A stretch of 64,000 nt of DNA, taken from positions 248,001 to 312,000 of the forward strand of contig DASXKV010000050.1 in the NCBI GenBank assembly GCA_036496605.1, given 5' to 3'. Shown here in pieces: positions 16,797-26,020 of the stretch. Made by a program: the position numbers and the translations under genes. The notes under the pieces were generated by a model. That model saw only the letters and a list, made by a program, of their open reading frames with translations, did no database searches and was not told the origin of the DNA. Numbering within the stretch: the stretch's first letter is position 1; each line of letters starts with the position of its first letter. This DNA comes from Gemmatimonadaceae bacterium (GTDB taxonomy: Bacteria > Gemmatimonadota > Gemmatimonadetes > Gemmatimonadales > Gemmatimonadaceae).

Positions 16797-18092
16797 CTAG
16801 AGTCGCAACTGGAGTCGTGATTGAAAGAATTGCGTCGCGCCTTTCGTCCCGAATCGGGTGAGCACGCCGTACCCGTACCCAAACTCGAGACGAATATTGT
16901 CGGTGACGTACCAATTGATCATCGGCGTGACTCGCCAGAAGATCCCGCCCTGGATCGGCCCATTCGTCAGGTTGCTATATGAGAACTTGATCAATGGTGC
17001 CCAGGCACCAGGCCCGCCTTGCATCACCGTGCTGTCCGGTGAGACTTCTTTGAAGTAGTTGCCAGCGAGATTGAAGCTTCGAACTTCACCGGTGGTGATC
17101 CACGAGACGACAGCCTCTCCGCCATGGAACCATGGATTGCCAGTCTGGCTCGAGTTCACCTTCTGCCAGTAATACTCTCCCCCAAGGAGCAATCGACCCG
17201 GACGGTAGTAGAGCTCAGGACCGAAAGTGAGCGCCGATGCGGCGGCGAACGGCCCGGTGTCGATGAAGTACAGCGCGGGAAACGCCTCCGGCTTCGACCG
17301 CAATCGCAGGGTGTCGTGATTCGCGTCGCCGATGCGGAAGTTCATCGCCATGTGCAACAACGTGCCGCTCGTGTCCGACGCGCGTGGATCCCAACCCGCG
17401 CGCGCGACGAATTGATAGTTGTATGACGAGAAGCTCTGCCCTTCGGACAAGGCGTCGGTGAATGCGCCCAGATTCCAGAAGACGTGCGACGTCGGCAGGT
17501 AGCCGAGCCATTTGATGCCGTCGGCGAGCAGAGGAACCGTTGCGTCAGTGAATGGCAGTCGCTCCATCGACCAGCCGTCGTAGCCGACCATCACCTTGTT
17601 GAGGCTGAATCCCTCTTTCGCGCGCCCGATGAAGAAGTGGCTGTAGATCTCGGGGACGGCGATCATGAGTCCCGTTTGCCGAACCAGCCACTTATATGTT
17701 GCCGCGTCGTACATGACGCCGGCTTGCCACGTGAACGACCGCTTGGTCTTGAAGCGCCCGCCGAGCAGAATGCGTGCGTCGCGCAGCCGAAATTCCGGAT
17801 TCAGGTTCGGGAACTGCTCCCTACTCGCCGAGTCCTGCGAGTACGCAGCGACGTCGAAGAGCAAACCCGCACCCACGTGCAGGGTCATGAAACCGAGATC
17901 CCACTCCGGGCGGGTGAGCAAACTCCGGCGCAGGGATTCATTGTCGGCCTCGCCGGCCGTGAGCTCGTTCACGAGGATCGAGTCCCGCGTCGAATCCGTC
18001 CGTGTCGCCGTGGGACCAGGCTTCTGCCCCAGGGCTGTCATGATATTCGTTAGGCTGAGCGCGACAAGTGCGATGGCCGTGCGACGCCTCAC
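16797..18092 (-). CDS. Phosphate-selective-porin (OprP/O)-like outer-membrane protein
   Basis: A 431-residue beta-barrel protein with a signal peptide (IALVALSLTNIMTALGQ), aromatic-rich alternating strands (ARILLGGRFKTKRSFTWQAGVMYD; DNIRLEFGYGYGVL) and a terminal RLQLRL ending typical of barrel proteins. The family is porin_O_P. It starts 5 bp after the asparaginase gene, which suggests it lets asparagine, aspartate or related anions across the outer membrane; that substrate is inferred from the operon. Confidence 0.8.
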   Translation of the reverse strand: MRRRTAIALVALSLTNIMTALGQKPGPTATRTDSTRDSILVNELTAGEADNESLRRSLLTRPEWDLGFMTLHVGAGLLFDVAAYSQDSASREQFPNLNPEFRLRDARILLGGRFKTKRSFTWQAGVMYDAATYKWLVRQTGLMIAVPEIYSHFFIGRAKEGFSLNKVMVGYDGWSMERLPFTDATVPLLADGIKWLGYLPTSHVFWNLGAFTDALSEGQSFSSYNYQFVARAGWDPRASDTSGTLLHMAMNFRIGDANHDTLRLRSKPEAFPALYFIDTGPFAAASALTFGPELYYRPGRLLLGGEYYWQKVNSSQTGNPWFHGGEAVVSWITTGEVRSFNLAGNYFKEVSPDSTVMQGGPGAWAPLIKFSYSNLTNGPIQGGIFWRVTPMINWYVTDNIRLEFGYGYGVLTRFGTKGATQFFQSRLQLRL

Positions 18093-18097
18093 GATGG

Positions 18098-19210
18098 TCA
18101 GTACTCGTCGAAGTAACGCTGGATCGTCAGCGGATCAGTCGTCTTGAGCAGCGCCAGGCGCAGCAGCACGCGCGCTTTCTGCGGATTCAGGCCTAACGAC
18201 GCGACGAAGTGCAGGCTGTCGTCGTTCACCTCGACGTTCCGTCCGACCTGGCCCGTTGTGACGCGTGACGAACGCACGCAGACGATGCCGCGCTTCTCCT
18301 GTGCCTCGAGCGCGGCGAGCGCAGGCTTCGTCATGTTGCCATTCCCGACGCCGGCGATGATGATGCCCTTGGCGCCGGCCGCGGCGGCCGCGTTGATCAG
18401 CGCGCCGTCCATGTTCTCCGTCGCCATGATGATGTCGACGCGCGGCAGGACGGTCGTCTTCTCGACGGCGAAGTCCGTGCTCACCGTGTTCTTGCCGACC
18501 GGACCGCGATACCACTCCGGCACGCCGTAGGCAACGGTGCCGATCAGGCCGGAAAGCGGCGACATGAACGTTTGCACGGCCGTCGTGCTCGTCTTCGTGA
18601 GCGACGACGCGCCGTGGATCCAATCGTTGACCACGACGAGCACGCCCTTGCCCGCGGCGTCCCGGTTCGCGGCGACGGCCACGGCATTGTAGAAGTTCAG
18701 CGGACCGTCCGCCGAAAGCGCCGTCGAGGGACGCATTGACGCGGTCAGCACCACCGGCTTGCGCGACTTGACGACGAGGTTGAGGAAATACGCAGTCTCC
18801 TCGATCGTGTCGGTCCCGTGTGTGATCACGACGCCCGAGACATCCGGCATCGCCAGGAGCTCGTTGACGCGATTCGCGAGCTTGAGCCACACCTCGTCGT
18901 TCATGTCCTGCGAGCCGATGTTCGAAATCTGCTCGCCACGCAGATGCGCCAGCTTCTTCGCCTGCGGCACTGCGTTGAGCAATTGCTCGACACCGACCTG
19001 GCCGCTCGAGTAGCCGGACTGCACGTCGCTCGCCGCGGCACCGGCGATGGTACCACCGGTCGCAAGCACAACGACGGTCGGTAGGCCGTCGTGATTGTGA
19101 TTGCCATTCCCGTCCTGAGCGATCGCGCACGACGGCACAAAGCCCATCGATACAAGGAGCGCCACGATTACTGGAAGTTGCGCTCTCCAATCACTAGTGC
19201 GACTCGACAT
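18098..19210 (-). CDS. ansB: Type II (periplasmic) L-asparaginase
   Basis: A 370-residue asparaginase that hydrolyses L-asparagine to aspartate and ammonia. The N-terminal signal (VIVALLVSMGFVPSCAIAQ) directs it to the periplasm. Both catalytic threonine regions are present: LATGGTIAGAA and VITHGTDTIEETAYFL; the family segment TASMRPSTALSADGPLN follows. The product aspartate is the substrate of aspartase, whose gene lies 53 bp upstream, so the two form a consecutive pathway to fumarate and two ammonia. Confidence 0.95.
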   Translation of the reverse strand: MSSRTSDWRAQLPVIVALLVSMGFVPSCAIAQDGNGNHNHDGLPTVVVLATGGTIAGAAASDVQSGYSSGQVGVEQLLNAVPQAKKLAHLRGEQISNIGSQDMNDEVWLKLANRVNELLAMPDVSGVVITHGTDTIEETAYFLNLVVKSRKPVVLTASMRPSTALSADGPLNFYNAVAVAANRDAAGKGVLVVVNDWIHGASSLTKTSTTAVQTFMSPLSGLIGTVAYGVPEWYRGPVGKNTVSTDFAVEKTTVLPRVDIIMATENMDGALINAAAAAGAKGIIIAGVGNGNMTKPALAALEAQEKRGIVCVRSSRVTTGQVGRNVEVNDDSLHFVASLGLNPQKARVLLRLALLKTTDPLTIQRYFDEY

Positions 19211-19263
19211 GGGACTTCTCCTGTTGGATCAATCGCTCACCGAGTGATGAGCGCCTTCAGCGC

Positions 19264-20667
19264 CTAACGCCCGGACCCCGTGAGGGCCGTCGGGTTGAGG
19301 ATTTCGTCAATCTGCTGATCGGTGAGGATGTGCTTCTCACGGACCAGCTCGAGGATGCCGTCGCCCGATTCGAGCGCCTCGGCGGCGAGCTCCGTCGCCT
19401 TGTCGTACCCGATGACGGGATTGAGCGCCGTGACCGTCCCAATGCTCGACTCGAGGTAATGTTGACAGACGTCGGCGTTGGCGGTGATCCCGTCGATGCA
19501 GAACTTGCGCAGCGTGTTCGCGGCGTTCACGAAAAGCTGTTGCGACTCGAAGATCGCCGCGGCCATTACCGGCTCGAATGCGTTGAGCTGGAGCTGGCCC
19601 GCCTCGGCCGACAGCGTTACGACGAGGTCGTTCCCAATCACTCGATAGGCAACCATGTTCGTGACTTCCGGAATCACCGGATTCACCTTGCCCGGCATGA
19701 TGGACGAACCGGGCTGGGTCGCGGGCAGATTGATCTCGTGCAGACCGCAACGGGGACCCGACGACAGCAGTCGCAGGTCGTTGCCGACTTTAGCAAGTTT
19801 GATCGCGAGGCTCTTGAGCGCCGACGAGTAGAGCACGAACCCCTGCGTGTCCTGCGTCGCTTCCACGAGATCCTCGGCAAGACGAATCGGCATCAGCGTA
19901 ATCTTCCCGAGATGATCGGCGCACTTTTGCGCGTAGCCCTTCGGCGCATTGAGGCCGGTGCCGATCGCGGTGCCACCCATGCTCACTTCGCACAGTACTA
20001 CCTTGATCGCCTCGAGCGCGCGCACTTCGTCGGCGAGCGTTCGGGCAAACGCCTTGAACTCCTGCCCGAGTGTCATCGGCACCGCGTCCTGCAGCTGGGT
20101 GCGGCCCATCTTTACGATGTTGCTGAACTCCTTTGCTTTGACCCGGAAGGCCTCGATGAGGTCTTCGAACGCCGAGACGACCTGCGCGTTCCCGAGGGCC
20201 ATGCCGATGTGCATCGCTGTCGGATACGAGTCGTTCGTCGACTGCGAGCGGTTCACATGATCGTGTGGATCGACGTACTTGTATTCACCCTTGACGTGAC
20301 CCATCAGCTCGAGCGCGCGATTCGCGATGACCTCGTTCGCGTTCATGTTCGTCGACGTGCCCGCGCCGCCCTGTAGAATGTCGAGCTGAAACTGCTCGTG
20401 GAGCTTGCCGTCGATGATCTCCTTGCACGCGCCCTCGATACCGTCGAGCACCTCGCGCGAGAAACCGCCCGTCTCGAAGTTCGCGCGCGCCGCCGCGAGC
20501 TTCACCATCGCGAGCGCCTTGATGAAGTTGGGAAACTGACTCAGCGGCTGACCGGTGATCTGAAAGTTCTCGAGTGCGCGCGCAGTCTGTACGCCGTAGT
20601 ACGCGTCCGCCGGTACTTCGAAATCGCCTAGCAGATCGTGCTCAGTCCGAGTCTTCTTCGCGGGCAT
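19264..20667 (-). CDS. aspA: Aspartate ammonia-lyase
   Basis: A 467-residue member of the fumarase/aspartase superfamily: aspartate to fumarate plus ammonia. Seen: GVQTARALENFQITG near the start, GGAGTSTNMNANEVIANRA, and the signature SSIMPGKVNPVIPEV with the catalytic serine in the preceding flexible loop. GEYKYVDPHDHVNRSQSTND is characteristic of the superfamily. Start MPAKKTRTEHD at 20667 with GGTGAGG upstream; a longer frame to 20814 is not coding-like. First gene of the asparagine catabolic operon. Confidence 0.93.
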   Translation of the reverse strand: MPAKKTRTEHDLLGDFEVPADAYYGVQTARALENFQITGQPLSQFPNFIKALAMVKLAAARANFETGGFSREVLDGIEGACKEIIDGKLHEQFQLDILQGGAGTSTNMNANEVIANRALELMGHVKGEYKYVDPHDHVNRSQSTNDSYPTAMHIGMALGNAQVVSAFEDLIEAFRVKAKEFSNIVKMGRTQLQDAVPMTLGQEFKAFARTLADEVRALEAIKVVLCEVSMGGTAIGTGLNAPKGYAQKCADHLGKITLMPIRLAEDLVEATQDTQGFVLYSSALKSLAIKLAKVGNDLRLLSSGPRCGLHEINLPATQPGSSIMPGKVNPVIPEVTNMVAYRVIGNDLVVTLSAEAGQLQLNAFEPVMAAAIFESQQLFVNAANTLRKFCIDGITANADVCQHYLESSIGTVTALNPVIGYDKATELAAEALESGDGILELVREKHILTDQQIDEILNPTALTGSGR

Positions 20668-20960
20668 GCGAACCTCACCATTCGATGTAAACGGCGTGTG
20701 CCGCGCGTCGAGGCCTAACGAGGCGCGGTCGCGAATGCGATGACAAACGCAAGCTGAGACCTCGCTCAGCCGCGACCGAGTGGACGAAGGTCCAACCGGC
20801 GAACGCGGCTGCACTGCCCGGGTTGGACAATCACCGTCGTCGAGCGTCGTACGTCACAGGTCAGAGTGACGACTTCTGTTTCGCCGCCGTGCGGCGAATC
20901 GTCGAGCATCGGAGGCGCGCTGCTGCGTCCTCGGCGACGCCTCTTCGACGAGGAGACTCG
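20668..20960. promoter_or_regulatory. Divergent intergenic region of aspA
   Basis: 293 bp between divergent genes. It holds one CCTAACG heptamer near 20713 and an inverted repeat GTCCAACC/GGTTGGAC (about 20791-20827), a possible regulator site or the base of an attenuator. No clear sigma70 boxes were recognised. Confidence 0.35.
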
Positions 20961-21401
20961 ATGGACATCCAGATCCAGTTCTCGCGCGACGGTGTAGGGT
21001 CCGTGGTCGTACCGGGCCTCGCGTATGCCGGTGTGCGAACCCTGGCGAAGTTGCTGCCCTCAATCGTGCCGACCAGCGCGACGCTCGCGCTACTCGGCGC
21101 GCTGCTCTGGTTCGCCGCGGCGATTTATCTCTTCTTCGTCGTCACCTGGCAGCGCGACGACAATTGGCTCGCGGCCGGTCTGCTCATCGGCTTGGTCATC
21201 TTCGGCGGCGCGCTGGCGGCGGATTTTCTCGTCGGCATGCTCGACATGGGCTCGCTAGCCAGATCGATGCCCGGCATGCTCGAATCGTCGGTTGGATTGA
21301 TTCTGCGGACGCTCGTGCTCATTCCGGCGTCCGGCGGAGTAGTCGCGGGCGCGCGGTGGCTCACCGCAGAGATAGGACGCGGCGGCGCGATCACGCGCTA
21401 G
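20961..21401 (+). CDS. Small integral membrane protein of unknown function
   Basis: A 146-residue protein with about four hydrophobic segments (LALLGALLWFAAAIYLFFVV; LAAGLLIGLVIFGGALAADFLV; SSVGLILRTLVLIPASGGVVAGA). ATG 20961 is preceded by GAGGAG at the right distance. Divergent from aspA; no family recognised. Followed by element B of the G-rich family. Confidence 0.6.
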   Translation: MDIQIQFSRDGVGSVVVPGLAYAGVRTLAKLLPSIVPTSATLALLGALLWFAAAIYLFFVVTWQRDDNWLAAGLLIGLVIFGGALAADFLVGMLDMGSLARSMPGMLESSVGLILRTLVLIPASGGVVAGARWLTAEIGRGGAITR

Positions 21402-21442
21402 ACTCCCCGCGGCTCTCGCCTCGTTGGGCGGCCGCAATGACA

Positions 21443-21462
21443 TAGGGGCTTGGGGCTAGCGG
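21443..21462. repeat. G-rich intergenic element B
   Basis: A short member of the GGGGCT-T/A-GGGGCTAG family, downstream of the membrane protein and about 100 bp before the kinase gene. Confidence 0.5.
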
Positions 21463-21561
21463 CCAGAGATGCAGGACGCCGAGCGCGTTGCGCGTCTCGC
21501 GTTGTGAAGCGTTAATTCCGAGTCTCGCGCGTTCCACATCCATCGTCCTTCGATCAAGCCA

Positions 21562-22695
21562 GTGTCGCAACTCTCGACTCCGACCGCGTACAGCTACGAG
21601 TCCGGCCGTACCTACCGGCTCGAGCGGCTCATCGGCAAGGGCGGTTTTGGCGAGGTCTATCTCGCGACGGCGACGCCATCGGAAGGGATGCCAGCGCAGG
21701 TGTGCGTCAAGATCAGTGAGCGCATGACGGCGTGGCTCCGCGAGGCGTACTTCGCCGAGTTGCTCGATCGCGAGCCGCGAGCGCTCCGCGTGTTCGACCG
21801 TTTCGCGATCGTGGACGGTCTCCGCATGCGCTACTGCCTCGCGATGGAGTACGCCGAACATGGAGACCTGAGCGCGTGGTTGGCGCAGAAGGGGCCGCAG
21901 TCCGAGCGTTTCGTTAGGCGCGAGATCGCCGCGATCCTCAAGGCGCTCGATGCACTTCATCGCGGCCAGGCAATGCACCGCGATCTCACGCCGTTCAACG
22001 TCTTCGTCTGCGAGAACGAGGAGCTCAAGCTCGGCGACTTCGGGATCGCGACGCATCAACTCAGTCGCCGCGGCGTCACCGCCGATGCGTTCAACGTCCT
22101 CAACGCGCCGACGGAGATCGCGTGGGGAAAGATCCGTCGCTGGCAGCAGCGCGACGACATCTATCAGGTCGGCCTCATCGCGTCGATGCTGCTGAAAGGC
22201 GACATCACGAGCCCGATGCGGAGCAAGGATGTCCGGCGCCTCCCCTGCAGCGACCATCTCAAGGAAGTCATCCACCGCTGCCTCGGCTCACGCGGCAAGC
22301 GTTACGAGGCCGCGAACGAGCTCATCGCCGCGCTCCACGCCAAGTCGAGTCAGCCAAATCTCGGCCGGATCACGAGCCTAACGGGTAAGCACATCGCATT
22401 CACCGGCTTCCTCAGCCGCCCGCGCAGCGAGGCGATCGCTGCGGCCAAGAAGGCAGGCGCGATCGTGCAATCGAAGCCAGGGCAGTCGACGGATGTCCTC
22501 GTGCGCGGGAAGCCTAACAAGCAGCAGATCGCTGGCCAGGTCGGCGGGACGAAGCTGATGGAGATCCGCCGAATGGCGGCGCTCGGGCATCCGGTCAAGG
22601 TGATCGGGGATGGGCAGTTCTGGAGGTTAGTGGACACACGGCCGACTCGCGGCAAGACAAGGACACCTCGTAAACGCGGCAACGTGCGCCGATGA
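21562..22695 (+). CDS. Serine/threonine protein kinase fused to a BRCT domain
   Basis: 377 residues. Kinase: glycine loop IGKGGFGEVYLA (25-34), probable ATP Lys50, HRDLTPFNVFV catalytic loop (Asp141, Asn146; the usual Lys of HRDLKP is Thr), DFG at 159-161. The kinase part is short and lacks a transmembrane segment. From about 272 to 357 there is a BRCT domain: SLTGKHIAFTGFLSRPR, ..AKKAGAIVQSK..STDVLV.., GHPVKVIGDGQFWRLV, like the NAD-ligase BRCT. A basic tail follows. GTG start. BRCT domains bind DNA ends or phosphopeptides, so a cytosolic DNA-damage-linked role is possible (inference). Confidence 0.85.
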   Translation: MSQLSTPTAYSYESGRTYRLERLIGKGGFGEVYLATATPSEGMPAQVCVKISERMTAWLREAYFAELLDREPRALRVFDRFAIVDGLRMRYCLAMEYAEHGDLSAWLAQKGPQSERFVRREIAAILKALDALHRGQAMHRDLTPFNVFVCENEELKLGDFGIATHQLSRRGVTADAFNVLNAPTEIAWGKIRRWQQRDDIYQVGLIASMLLKGDITSPMRSKDVRRLPCSDHLKEVIHRCLGSRGKRYEAANELIAALHAKSSQPNLGRITSLTGKHIAFTGFLSRPRSEAIAAAKKAGAIVQSKPGQSTDVLVRGKPNKQQIAGQVGGTKLMEIRRMAALGHPVKVIGDGQFWRLVDTRPTRGKTRTPRKRGNVRR

Positions 22696-22749
22696 CAAGC
22701 TGAACAACTCGGGCTTTCGTTGGCACAGCACAAAACCCAATTTTGCTCT

Positions 22750-23706
22750 ATGCGTGACATCCGAGGGGCAGCCGTGCAATTCCAGCACGCGCCCGGCGAC
22801 AAAGCGTACAATCTCTCCCGCGTTCGACACTTCGTCACCGAAGGCGCACGTTCTCACGTCGAGATCATCGCCTTCCCGGAGATGTGTCTCACCGGCTACT
22901 GGCACACGCGCAAGCTTTCGCGAGCAGAGATGAAGGCGCTGGCGGAGCCCGTACCCGATGGACCGTTGAGCCAGGAGCTCCTGCGTCTCTCGAGCGAGCA
23001 TGGCATGACCATCGGCGCAGGCCTGATCGAAGAGGCTCCTGACAGCCGGCTCTACAACGGGTACGTCGTCGCCATGGCTAATGGGACGTGGGCCGTCCAC
23101 CGCAAGCTGCACGAGTTCGTGAGCGAATACCTGGCCAACGGCGATCGCTACACGGTCTTCGATACGCCGCATGGCTGCCGAGTCGGCGTGCTCACCTGTT
23201 ACGACAACAACATCGTCGAGAATGCGCGAGCGACAGCGCTCGCCGGCGCCGAGATCCTCCTCGCGCCGCATCAGACGGGCGGGTGCAACTCGGTTAGCCC
23301 GCGCGCCATGAAGCCGGTGGATCCGGCGATCTGGGCGCGTCGACACGAGGATCCCGACGCGATTCGGGCCGAACTCTGTGGACCGAAGGGGCGAGCGTGG
23401 ATCATGCGCTGGCTTCCGAGTCGCGCGCACGACAACGGGATGTTCCTCCTCTTCGCCAACGGAATTGGTCCGGACGACGACGAGATCCGTACCGGAAACG
23501 CAATGATACTTGACCCGTACGGGGAGGTGATCGTCGAGACCAGTGAGCCAGGCGACGCCATGGTCATGGCGGACCTCGATGCCTCGCTCATCCCAACGTC
23601 GTCTGGCCGCCGGTGGCTGCGCGCACGGCGACCGGAATTATACGAATCCTTAACTCGGCGAACGGGCAACGAAATGGATACGCGCCGCGTCCGATTTGGA
23701 GAGTAG
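22750..23706 (+). CDS. Carbon-nitrogen hydrolase (nitrilase superfamily)
   Basis: A 318-residue cytosolic amidohydrolase. The Glu-Lys-Cys triad is visible: IIAFPEMCLTGYW (Glu), VHRKLHEF (Lys) and GVLTCYDNNIVENARATALAG (Cys). It cleaves an amide or nitrile C-N bond; N-carbamoylputrescine amidase or omega-amidase-like enzymes are relatives but the substrate is not readable. ATG 22750 is preferred to 22720 because homologs start near RGAAVQF. It is followed 4 bp later by a lipoprotein gene. Confidence 0.85.
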   Translation: MRDIRGAAVQFQHAPGDKAYNLSRVRHFVTEGARSHVEIIAFPEMCLTGYWHTRKLSRAEMKALAEPVPDGPLSQELLRLSSEHGMTIGAGLIEEAPDSRLYNGYVVAMANGTWAVHRKLHEFVSEYLANGDRYTVFDTPHGCRVGVLTCYDNNIVENARATALAGAEILLAPHQTGGCNSVSPRAMKPVDPAIWARRHEDPDAIRAELCGPKGRAWIMRWLPSRAHDNGMFLLFANGIGPDDDEIRTGNAMILDPYGEVIVETSEPGDAMVMADLDASLIPTSSGRRWLRARRPELYESLTRRTGNEMDTRRVRFGE

Positions 23707-23710
23707 TAGC

Positions 23711-24397
23711 ATGCGAGTTGCGAGAATACTGATCACGCTCTTGGCGGTCGGCGCCGTCGCCGGCTGCGACGTCGCCGCGACCACCCTCACTGGCACGACG
23801 GGCGGTCAGCCCGCAGTGCGCGTCGTCAACGCATTCACGAGTCCCGTCGACGTGCTCGTCGACGGCAGCGTTGCGATCTCCGCGCTCGCCGCCGGCCAGG
23901 TCGTCTCCACCAACACGACGGCCGGCAATCACTCGGTCGTGCTACGGCCAACAGGCGCGAGCACGACGACGTCGCAGACGATCACCGCGGCCACGGGCGC
24001 GATGAGCACGATTGCCGCCGCGGTCGCCGTGGGCGGCGCGCTGACGAGCGCAGTACTCGACGACACGAACAACGTCGTCCCATCCGGCGCAACGAAGCTG
24101 CGAGTAATCCACCTCGCGCCGAATGCGGGCACGCTGCAGGTCTATCGCACACAGCCTGACTTCTCGACGCCGGTCTCGTGGCAATCGCCGTTTAATTATC
24201 AATCGGACCCGACGAGCGCGACGTTCGTCCAGAGCACGGTCGGAAGCTGGGAGGTTCGCGTCTGGCAATCGCCGGCCGACGCGAGTGGCTGGGACACCGC
24301 GCCCGCGAGAATCATCGTGCCACTCGTGAGCGGCGAGAAGGCAACGATTGTGATTCTCGACAAGACCGGTGGAGGCGTGCGGCTTCAGTTGCTCTAG
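23711..24397 (+). CDS. DUF4397 lipoprotein
   Basis: A 228-residue protein with a lipoprotein signal (ILITLLAVGAVAGC) and the DUF4397 pattern: AVRVVNAFTSPVDVLVDG, then KLRVIHLAPNAGTLQVYR and VGSWEVRVWQ. DUF4397 domains are beta-sandwich surface proteins of unknown role. The gene starts 4 bp after the nitrilase gene and is probably transcribed with it. Confidence 0.8.
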   Translation: MRVARILITLLAVGAVAGCDVAATTLTGTTGGQPAVRVVNAFTSPVDVLVDGSVAISALAAGQVVSTNTTAGNHSVVLRPTGASTTTSQTITAATGAMSTIAAAVAVGGALTSAVLDDTNNVVPSGATKLRVIHLAPNAGTLQVYRTQPDFSTPVSWQSPFNYQSDPTSATFVQSTVGSWEVRVWQSPADASGWDTAPARIIVPLVSGEKATIVILDKTGGGVRLQLL

Positions 24398-24434
24398 CCG
24401 CCGCGACGCCCCCGTCACGCTCACAGGGTAGATG

Positions 24435-25364
24435 CTATCGACGCTCCGACACCATCAGCTTCCCAAGATCTGCCCACCTTACGAGGATGACGTTGTTGTC
24501 CCGCAGCGCCTTCTTGAACTCCGCGCTCCGCACGACATCGTAGTCCCGTTGACGCCACGCCGAGCCGTACGGCTCGTGGTTCACCGTCACCGCCTGGAGC
24601 TCGGAGTCGTCGTGGCCGAGGTGCACGATGATTTCGTTGAGTCCCGGTTTGAGATTGGCGATCGTGTTGAGGTAGAACTCCTTCCAGTGATCGCGCGCGA
24701 CGTCCGGCGACGCAACGACCACGTTGTCTACGGCGATGTCATTTGGCGAGAGCGGCATCGGCGAACCGCCCTGGAGGCTGCCGCGAAACGCGAGAAATGG
24801 CAGATGATAGTCGTGCGCGACCTTCACGTACGTCGCCATCAGTTCCGGCGTCGTGAAGAGGGCACCCATGTGGCTGTCGAGATGCGTCGGGCGAACGCCG
24901 AGCGCCATCGCGCGATCGATCTGCGCTCGTAATTCACGTTCGACGTCCGCGGCCTTCGCTCTCGCGACGACGGGCGGTACATCGGACGGAAAGGTCCCAT
25001 CCGCGTCGAGTAAACTCTGAACCTGGTCGCTCGGCGCAACACTTCCCCACCGGTATGTTTGCCACTCGCTGGTGAGCGTTAGGTGCAAGCCCAGATCGGC
25101 GTCGGGGTGCGCCTTGGCGTACGCGGCGACCTCCGTCACCCACGGCGTCGGCATCATGATGCTCGCCGACGAGATCGCACCCTGATCGAGCGCGTCGAAG
25201 CTCGCCGAGTTCACGGAATGCGCAACGCCGAGGTCGTCGCCGTGGAGGATGAGGAGCTTCGCGTTGGCGGGATAGCCAAGTCGTTCGGCAACGGTCTTCG
25301 TCTGCGCGGGCAATGTGGCAGCGAACATCAAAAGAGCCAGTGACGCATAGTGCAGCTGGTGCAT
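24435..25364 (-). CDS. Secreted YdjC/ChbG-like carbohydrate deacetylase
   Basis: A 309-residue protein with a signal peptide (ALLMFAATLPAQ). Metal ligands of the YdjC fold are visible: LILHGDDLGVAHSVN, LGLHLTLTSEW and THLDSHMGALF. Family members remove acetyl groups from chito-oligosaccharides. The nearby GH20 hexosaminidase would act on the same kind of sugar. Start MHQLHY at 25364. Confidence 0.85.
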   Translation of the reverse strand: MHQLHYASLALLMFAATLPAQTKTVAERLGYPANAKLLILHGDDLGVAHSVNSASFDALDQGAISSASIMMPTPWVTEVAAYAKAHPDADLGLHLTLTSEWQTYRWGSVAPSDQVQSLLDADGTFPSDVPPVVARAKAADVERELRAQIDRAMALGVRPTHLDSHMGALFTTPELMATYVKVAHDYHLPFLAFRGSLQGGSPMPLSPNDIAVDNVVVASPDVARDHWKEFYLNTIANLKPGLNEIIVHLGHDDSELQAVTVNHEPYGSAWRQRDYDVVRSAEFKKALRDNNVILVRWADLGKLMVSERR

Positions 25365-25429
25365 TGAAGCCTCCGTGGCGCGTTCCTGGGTAGGTCGCAA
25401 GGCAAGAGAGTACCAGCATCGCCGCCAGG

Positions 25430-25458
25430 TGGAAAGGAAGCGCGCGGAGCGCTACTAT
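25430..25458 (+). promoter_or_regulatory. Candidate leaderless promoter of the 25465 gene
   Basis: TGGAAA (25430-25435), 17 nt, then TACTAT (25453-25458); six bases later is the ATG, so transcription would start at or next to the start codon. Confidence 0.4.
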
Positions 25459-25464
25459 AGCGAC

Positions 25465-25989
25465 ATGATTCGCTCTGCATGGTTGGCCTTGATTGGCAGC
25501 ATCACAGTCGCAAGCTGCGAAAGCCCTACTGGCCCGGCGCGCGACAACTCGCCGGTTCAAACGGACGCGACGGCCTATACTCTTCTCCGGACCGCTCACG
25601 CGTACCAGGCGACGGCGCTTGCAACGTACGTCAATCGGACCGGCAACTCGGTCTACTATGCGCGCTGTACCAGTTCTGACACTGGTCCCATGTGGGGGCT
25701 CGGGCGGACGGGGGCCGACAGCTTACGTCGGTTTTTCACGTCTTTCGCATGGGCATGCGTAGGCGGCGTACCGATGGGCGAGATCAAACCGGGAGAGAGC
25801 GTCACGGCTCGCGTCATCCTCGGTTCCCTCGATGAACCGAGCATGAACCCGCCACTCCGACCGGAAGACATCACCGGCACCCTGCGGGTTTTTCTCGAGC
25901 TCTGCGCGCAGTACGGCGCTGACTCCGATAATTGCGTGCGGGCGCCGCTAACGCTCCGCCAGTCAAACGCTTTCCTCGTTCGATTCTGA
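25465..25989 (+). CDS. Lipoprotein of unknown function
   Basis: A 174-residue protein with a lipoprotein signal (LIGSITVASC) and a beta-rich body with four cysteines (YYARC, WACVGG, LELCAQYG, DNCVR) that may form two disulfides. No family recognised. No ribosome-binding site; a TACTAT box 6 nt upstream suggests a leaderless mRNA. The GH20 gene follows 31 bp later. Confidence 0.65.
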   Translation: MIRSAWLALIGSITVASCESPTGPARDNSPVQTDATAYTLLRTAHAYQATALATYVNRTGNSVYYARCTSSDTGPMWGLGRTGADSLRRFFTSFAWACVGGVPMGEIKPGESVTARVILGSLDEPSMNPPLRPEDITGTLRVFLELCAQYGADSDNCVRAPLTLRQSNAFLVRF

Positions 25990-26020
25990 ACCCGACCGCC
26001 GACACTCAACACCAACGCGC

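Noticed and set aside
18135-19190. A 351-codon antisense-like frame within the asparaginase gene
   Set aside because: Very Arg-rich product without motifs, same strand but shifted from the clearly coding asparaginase frame.
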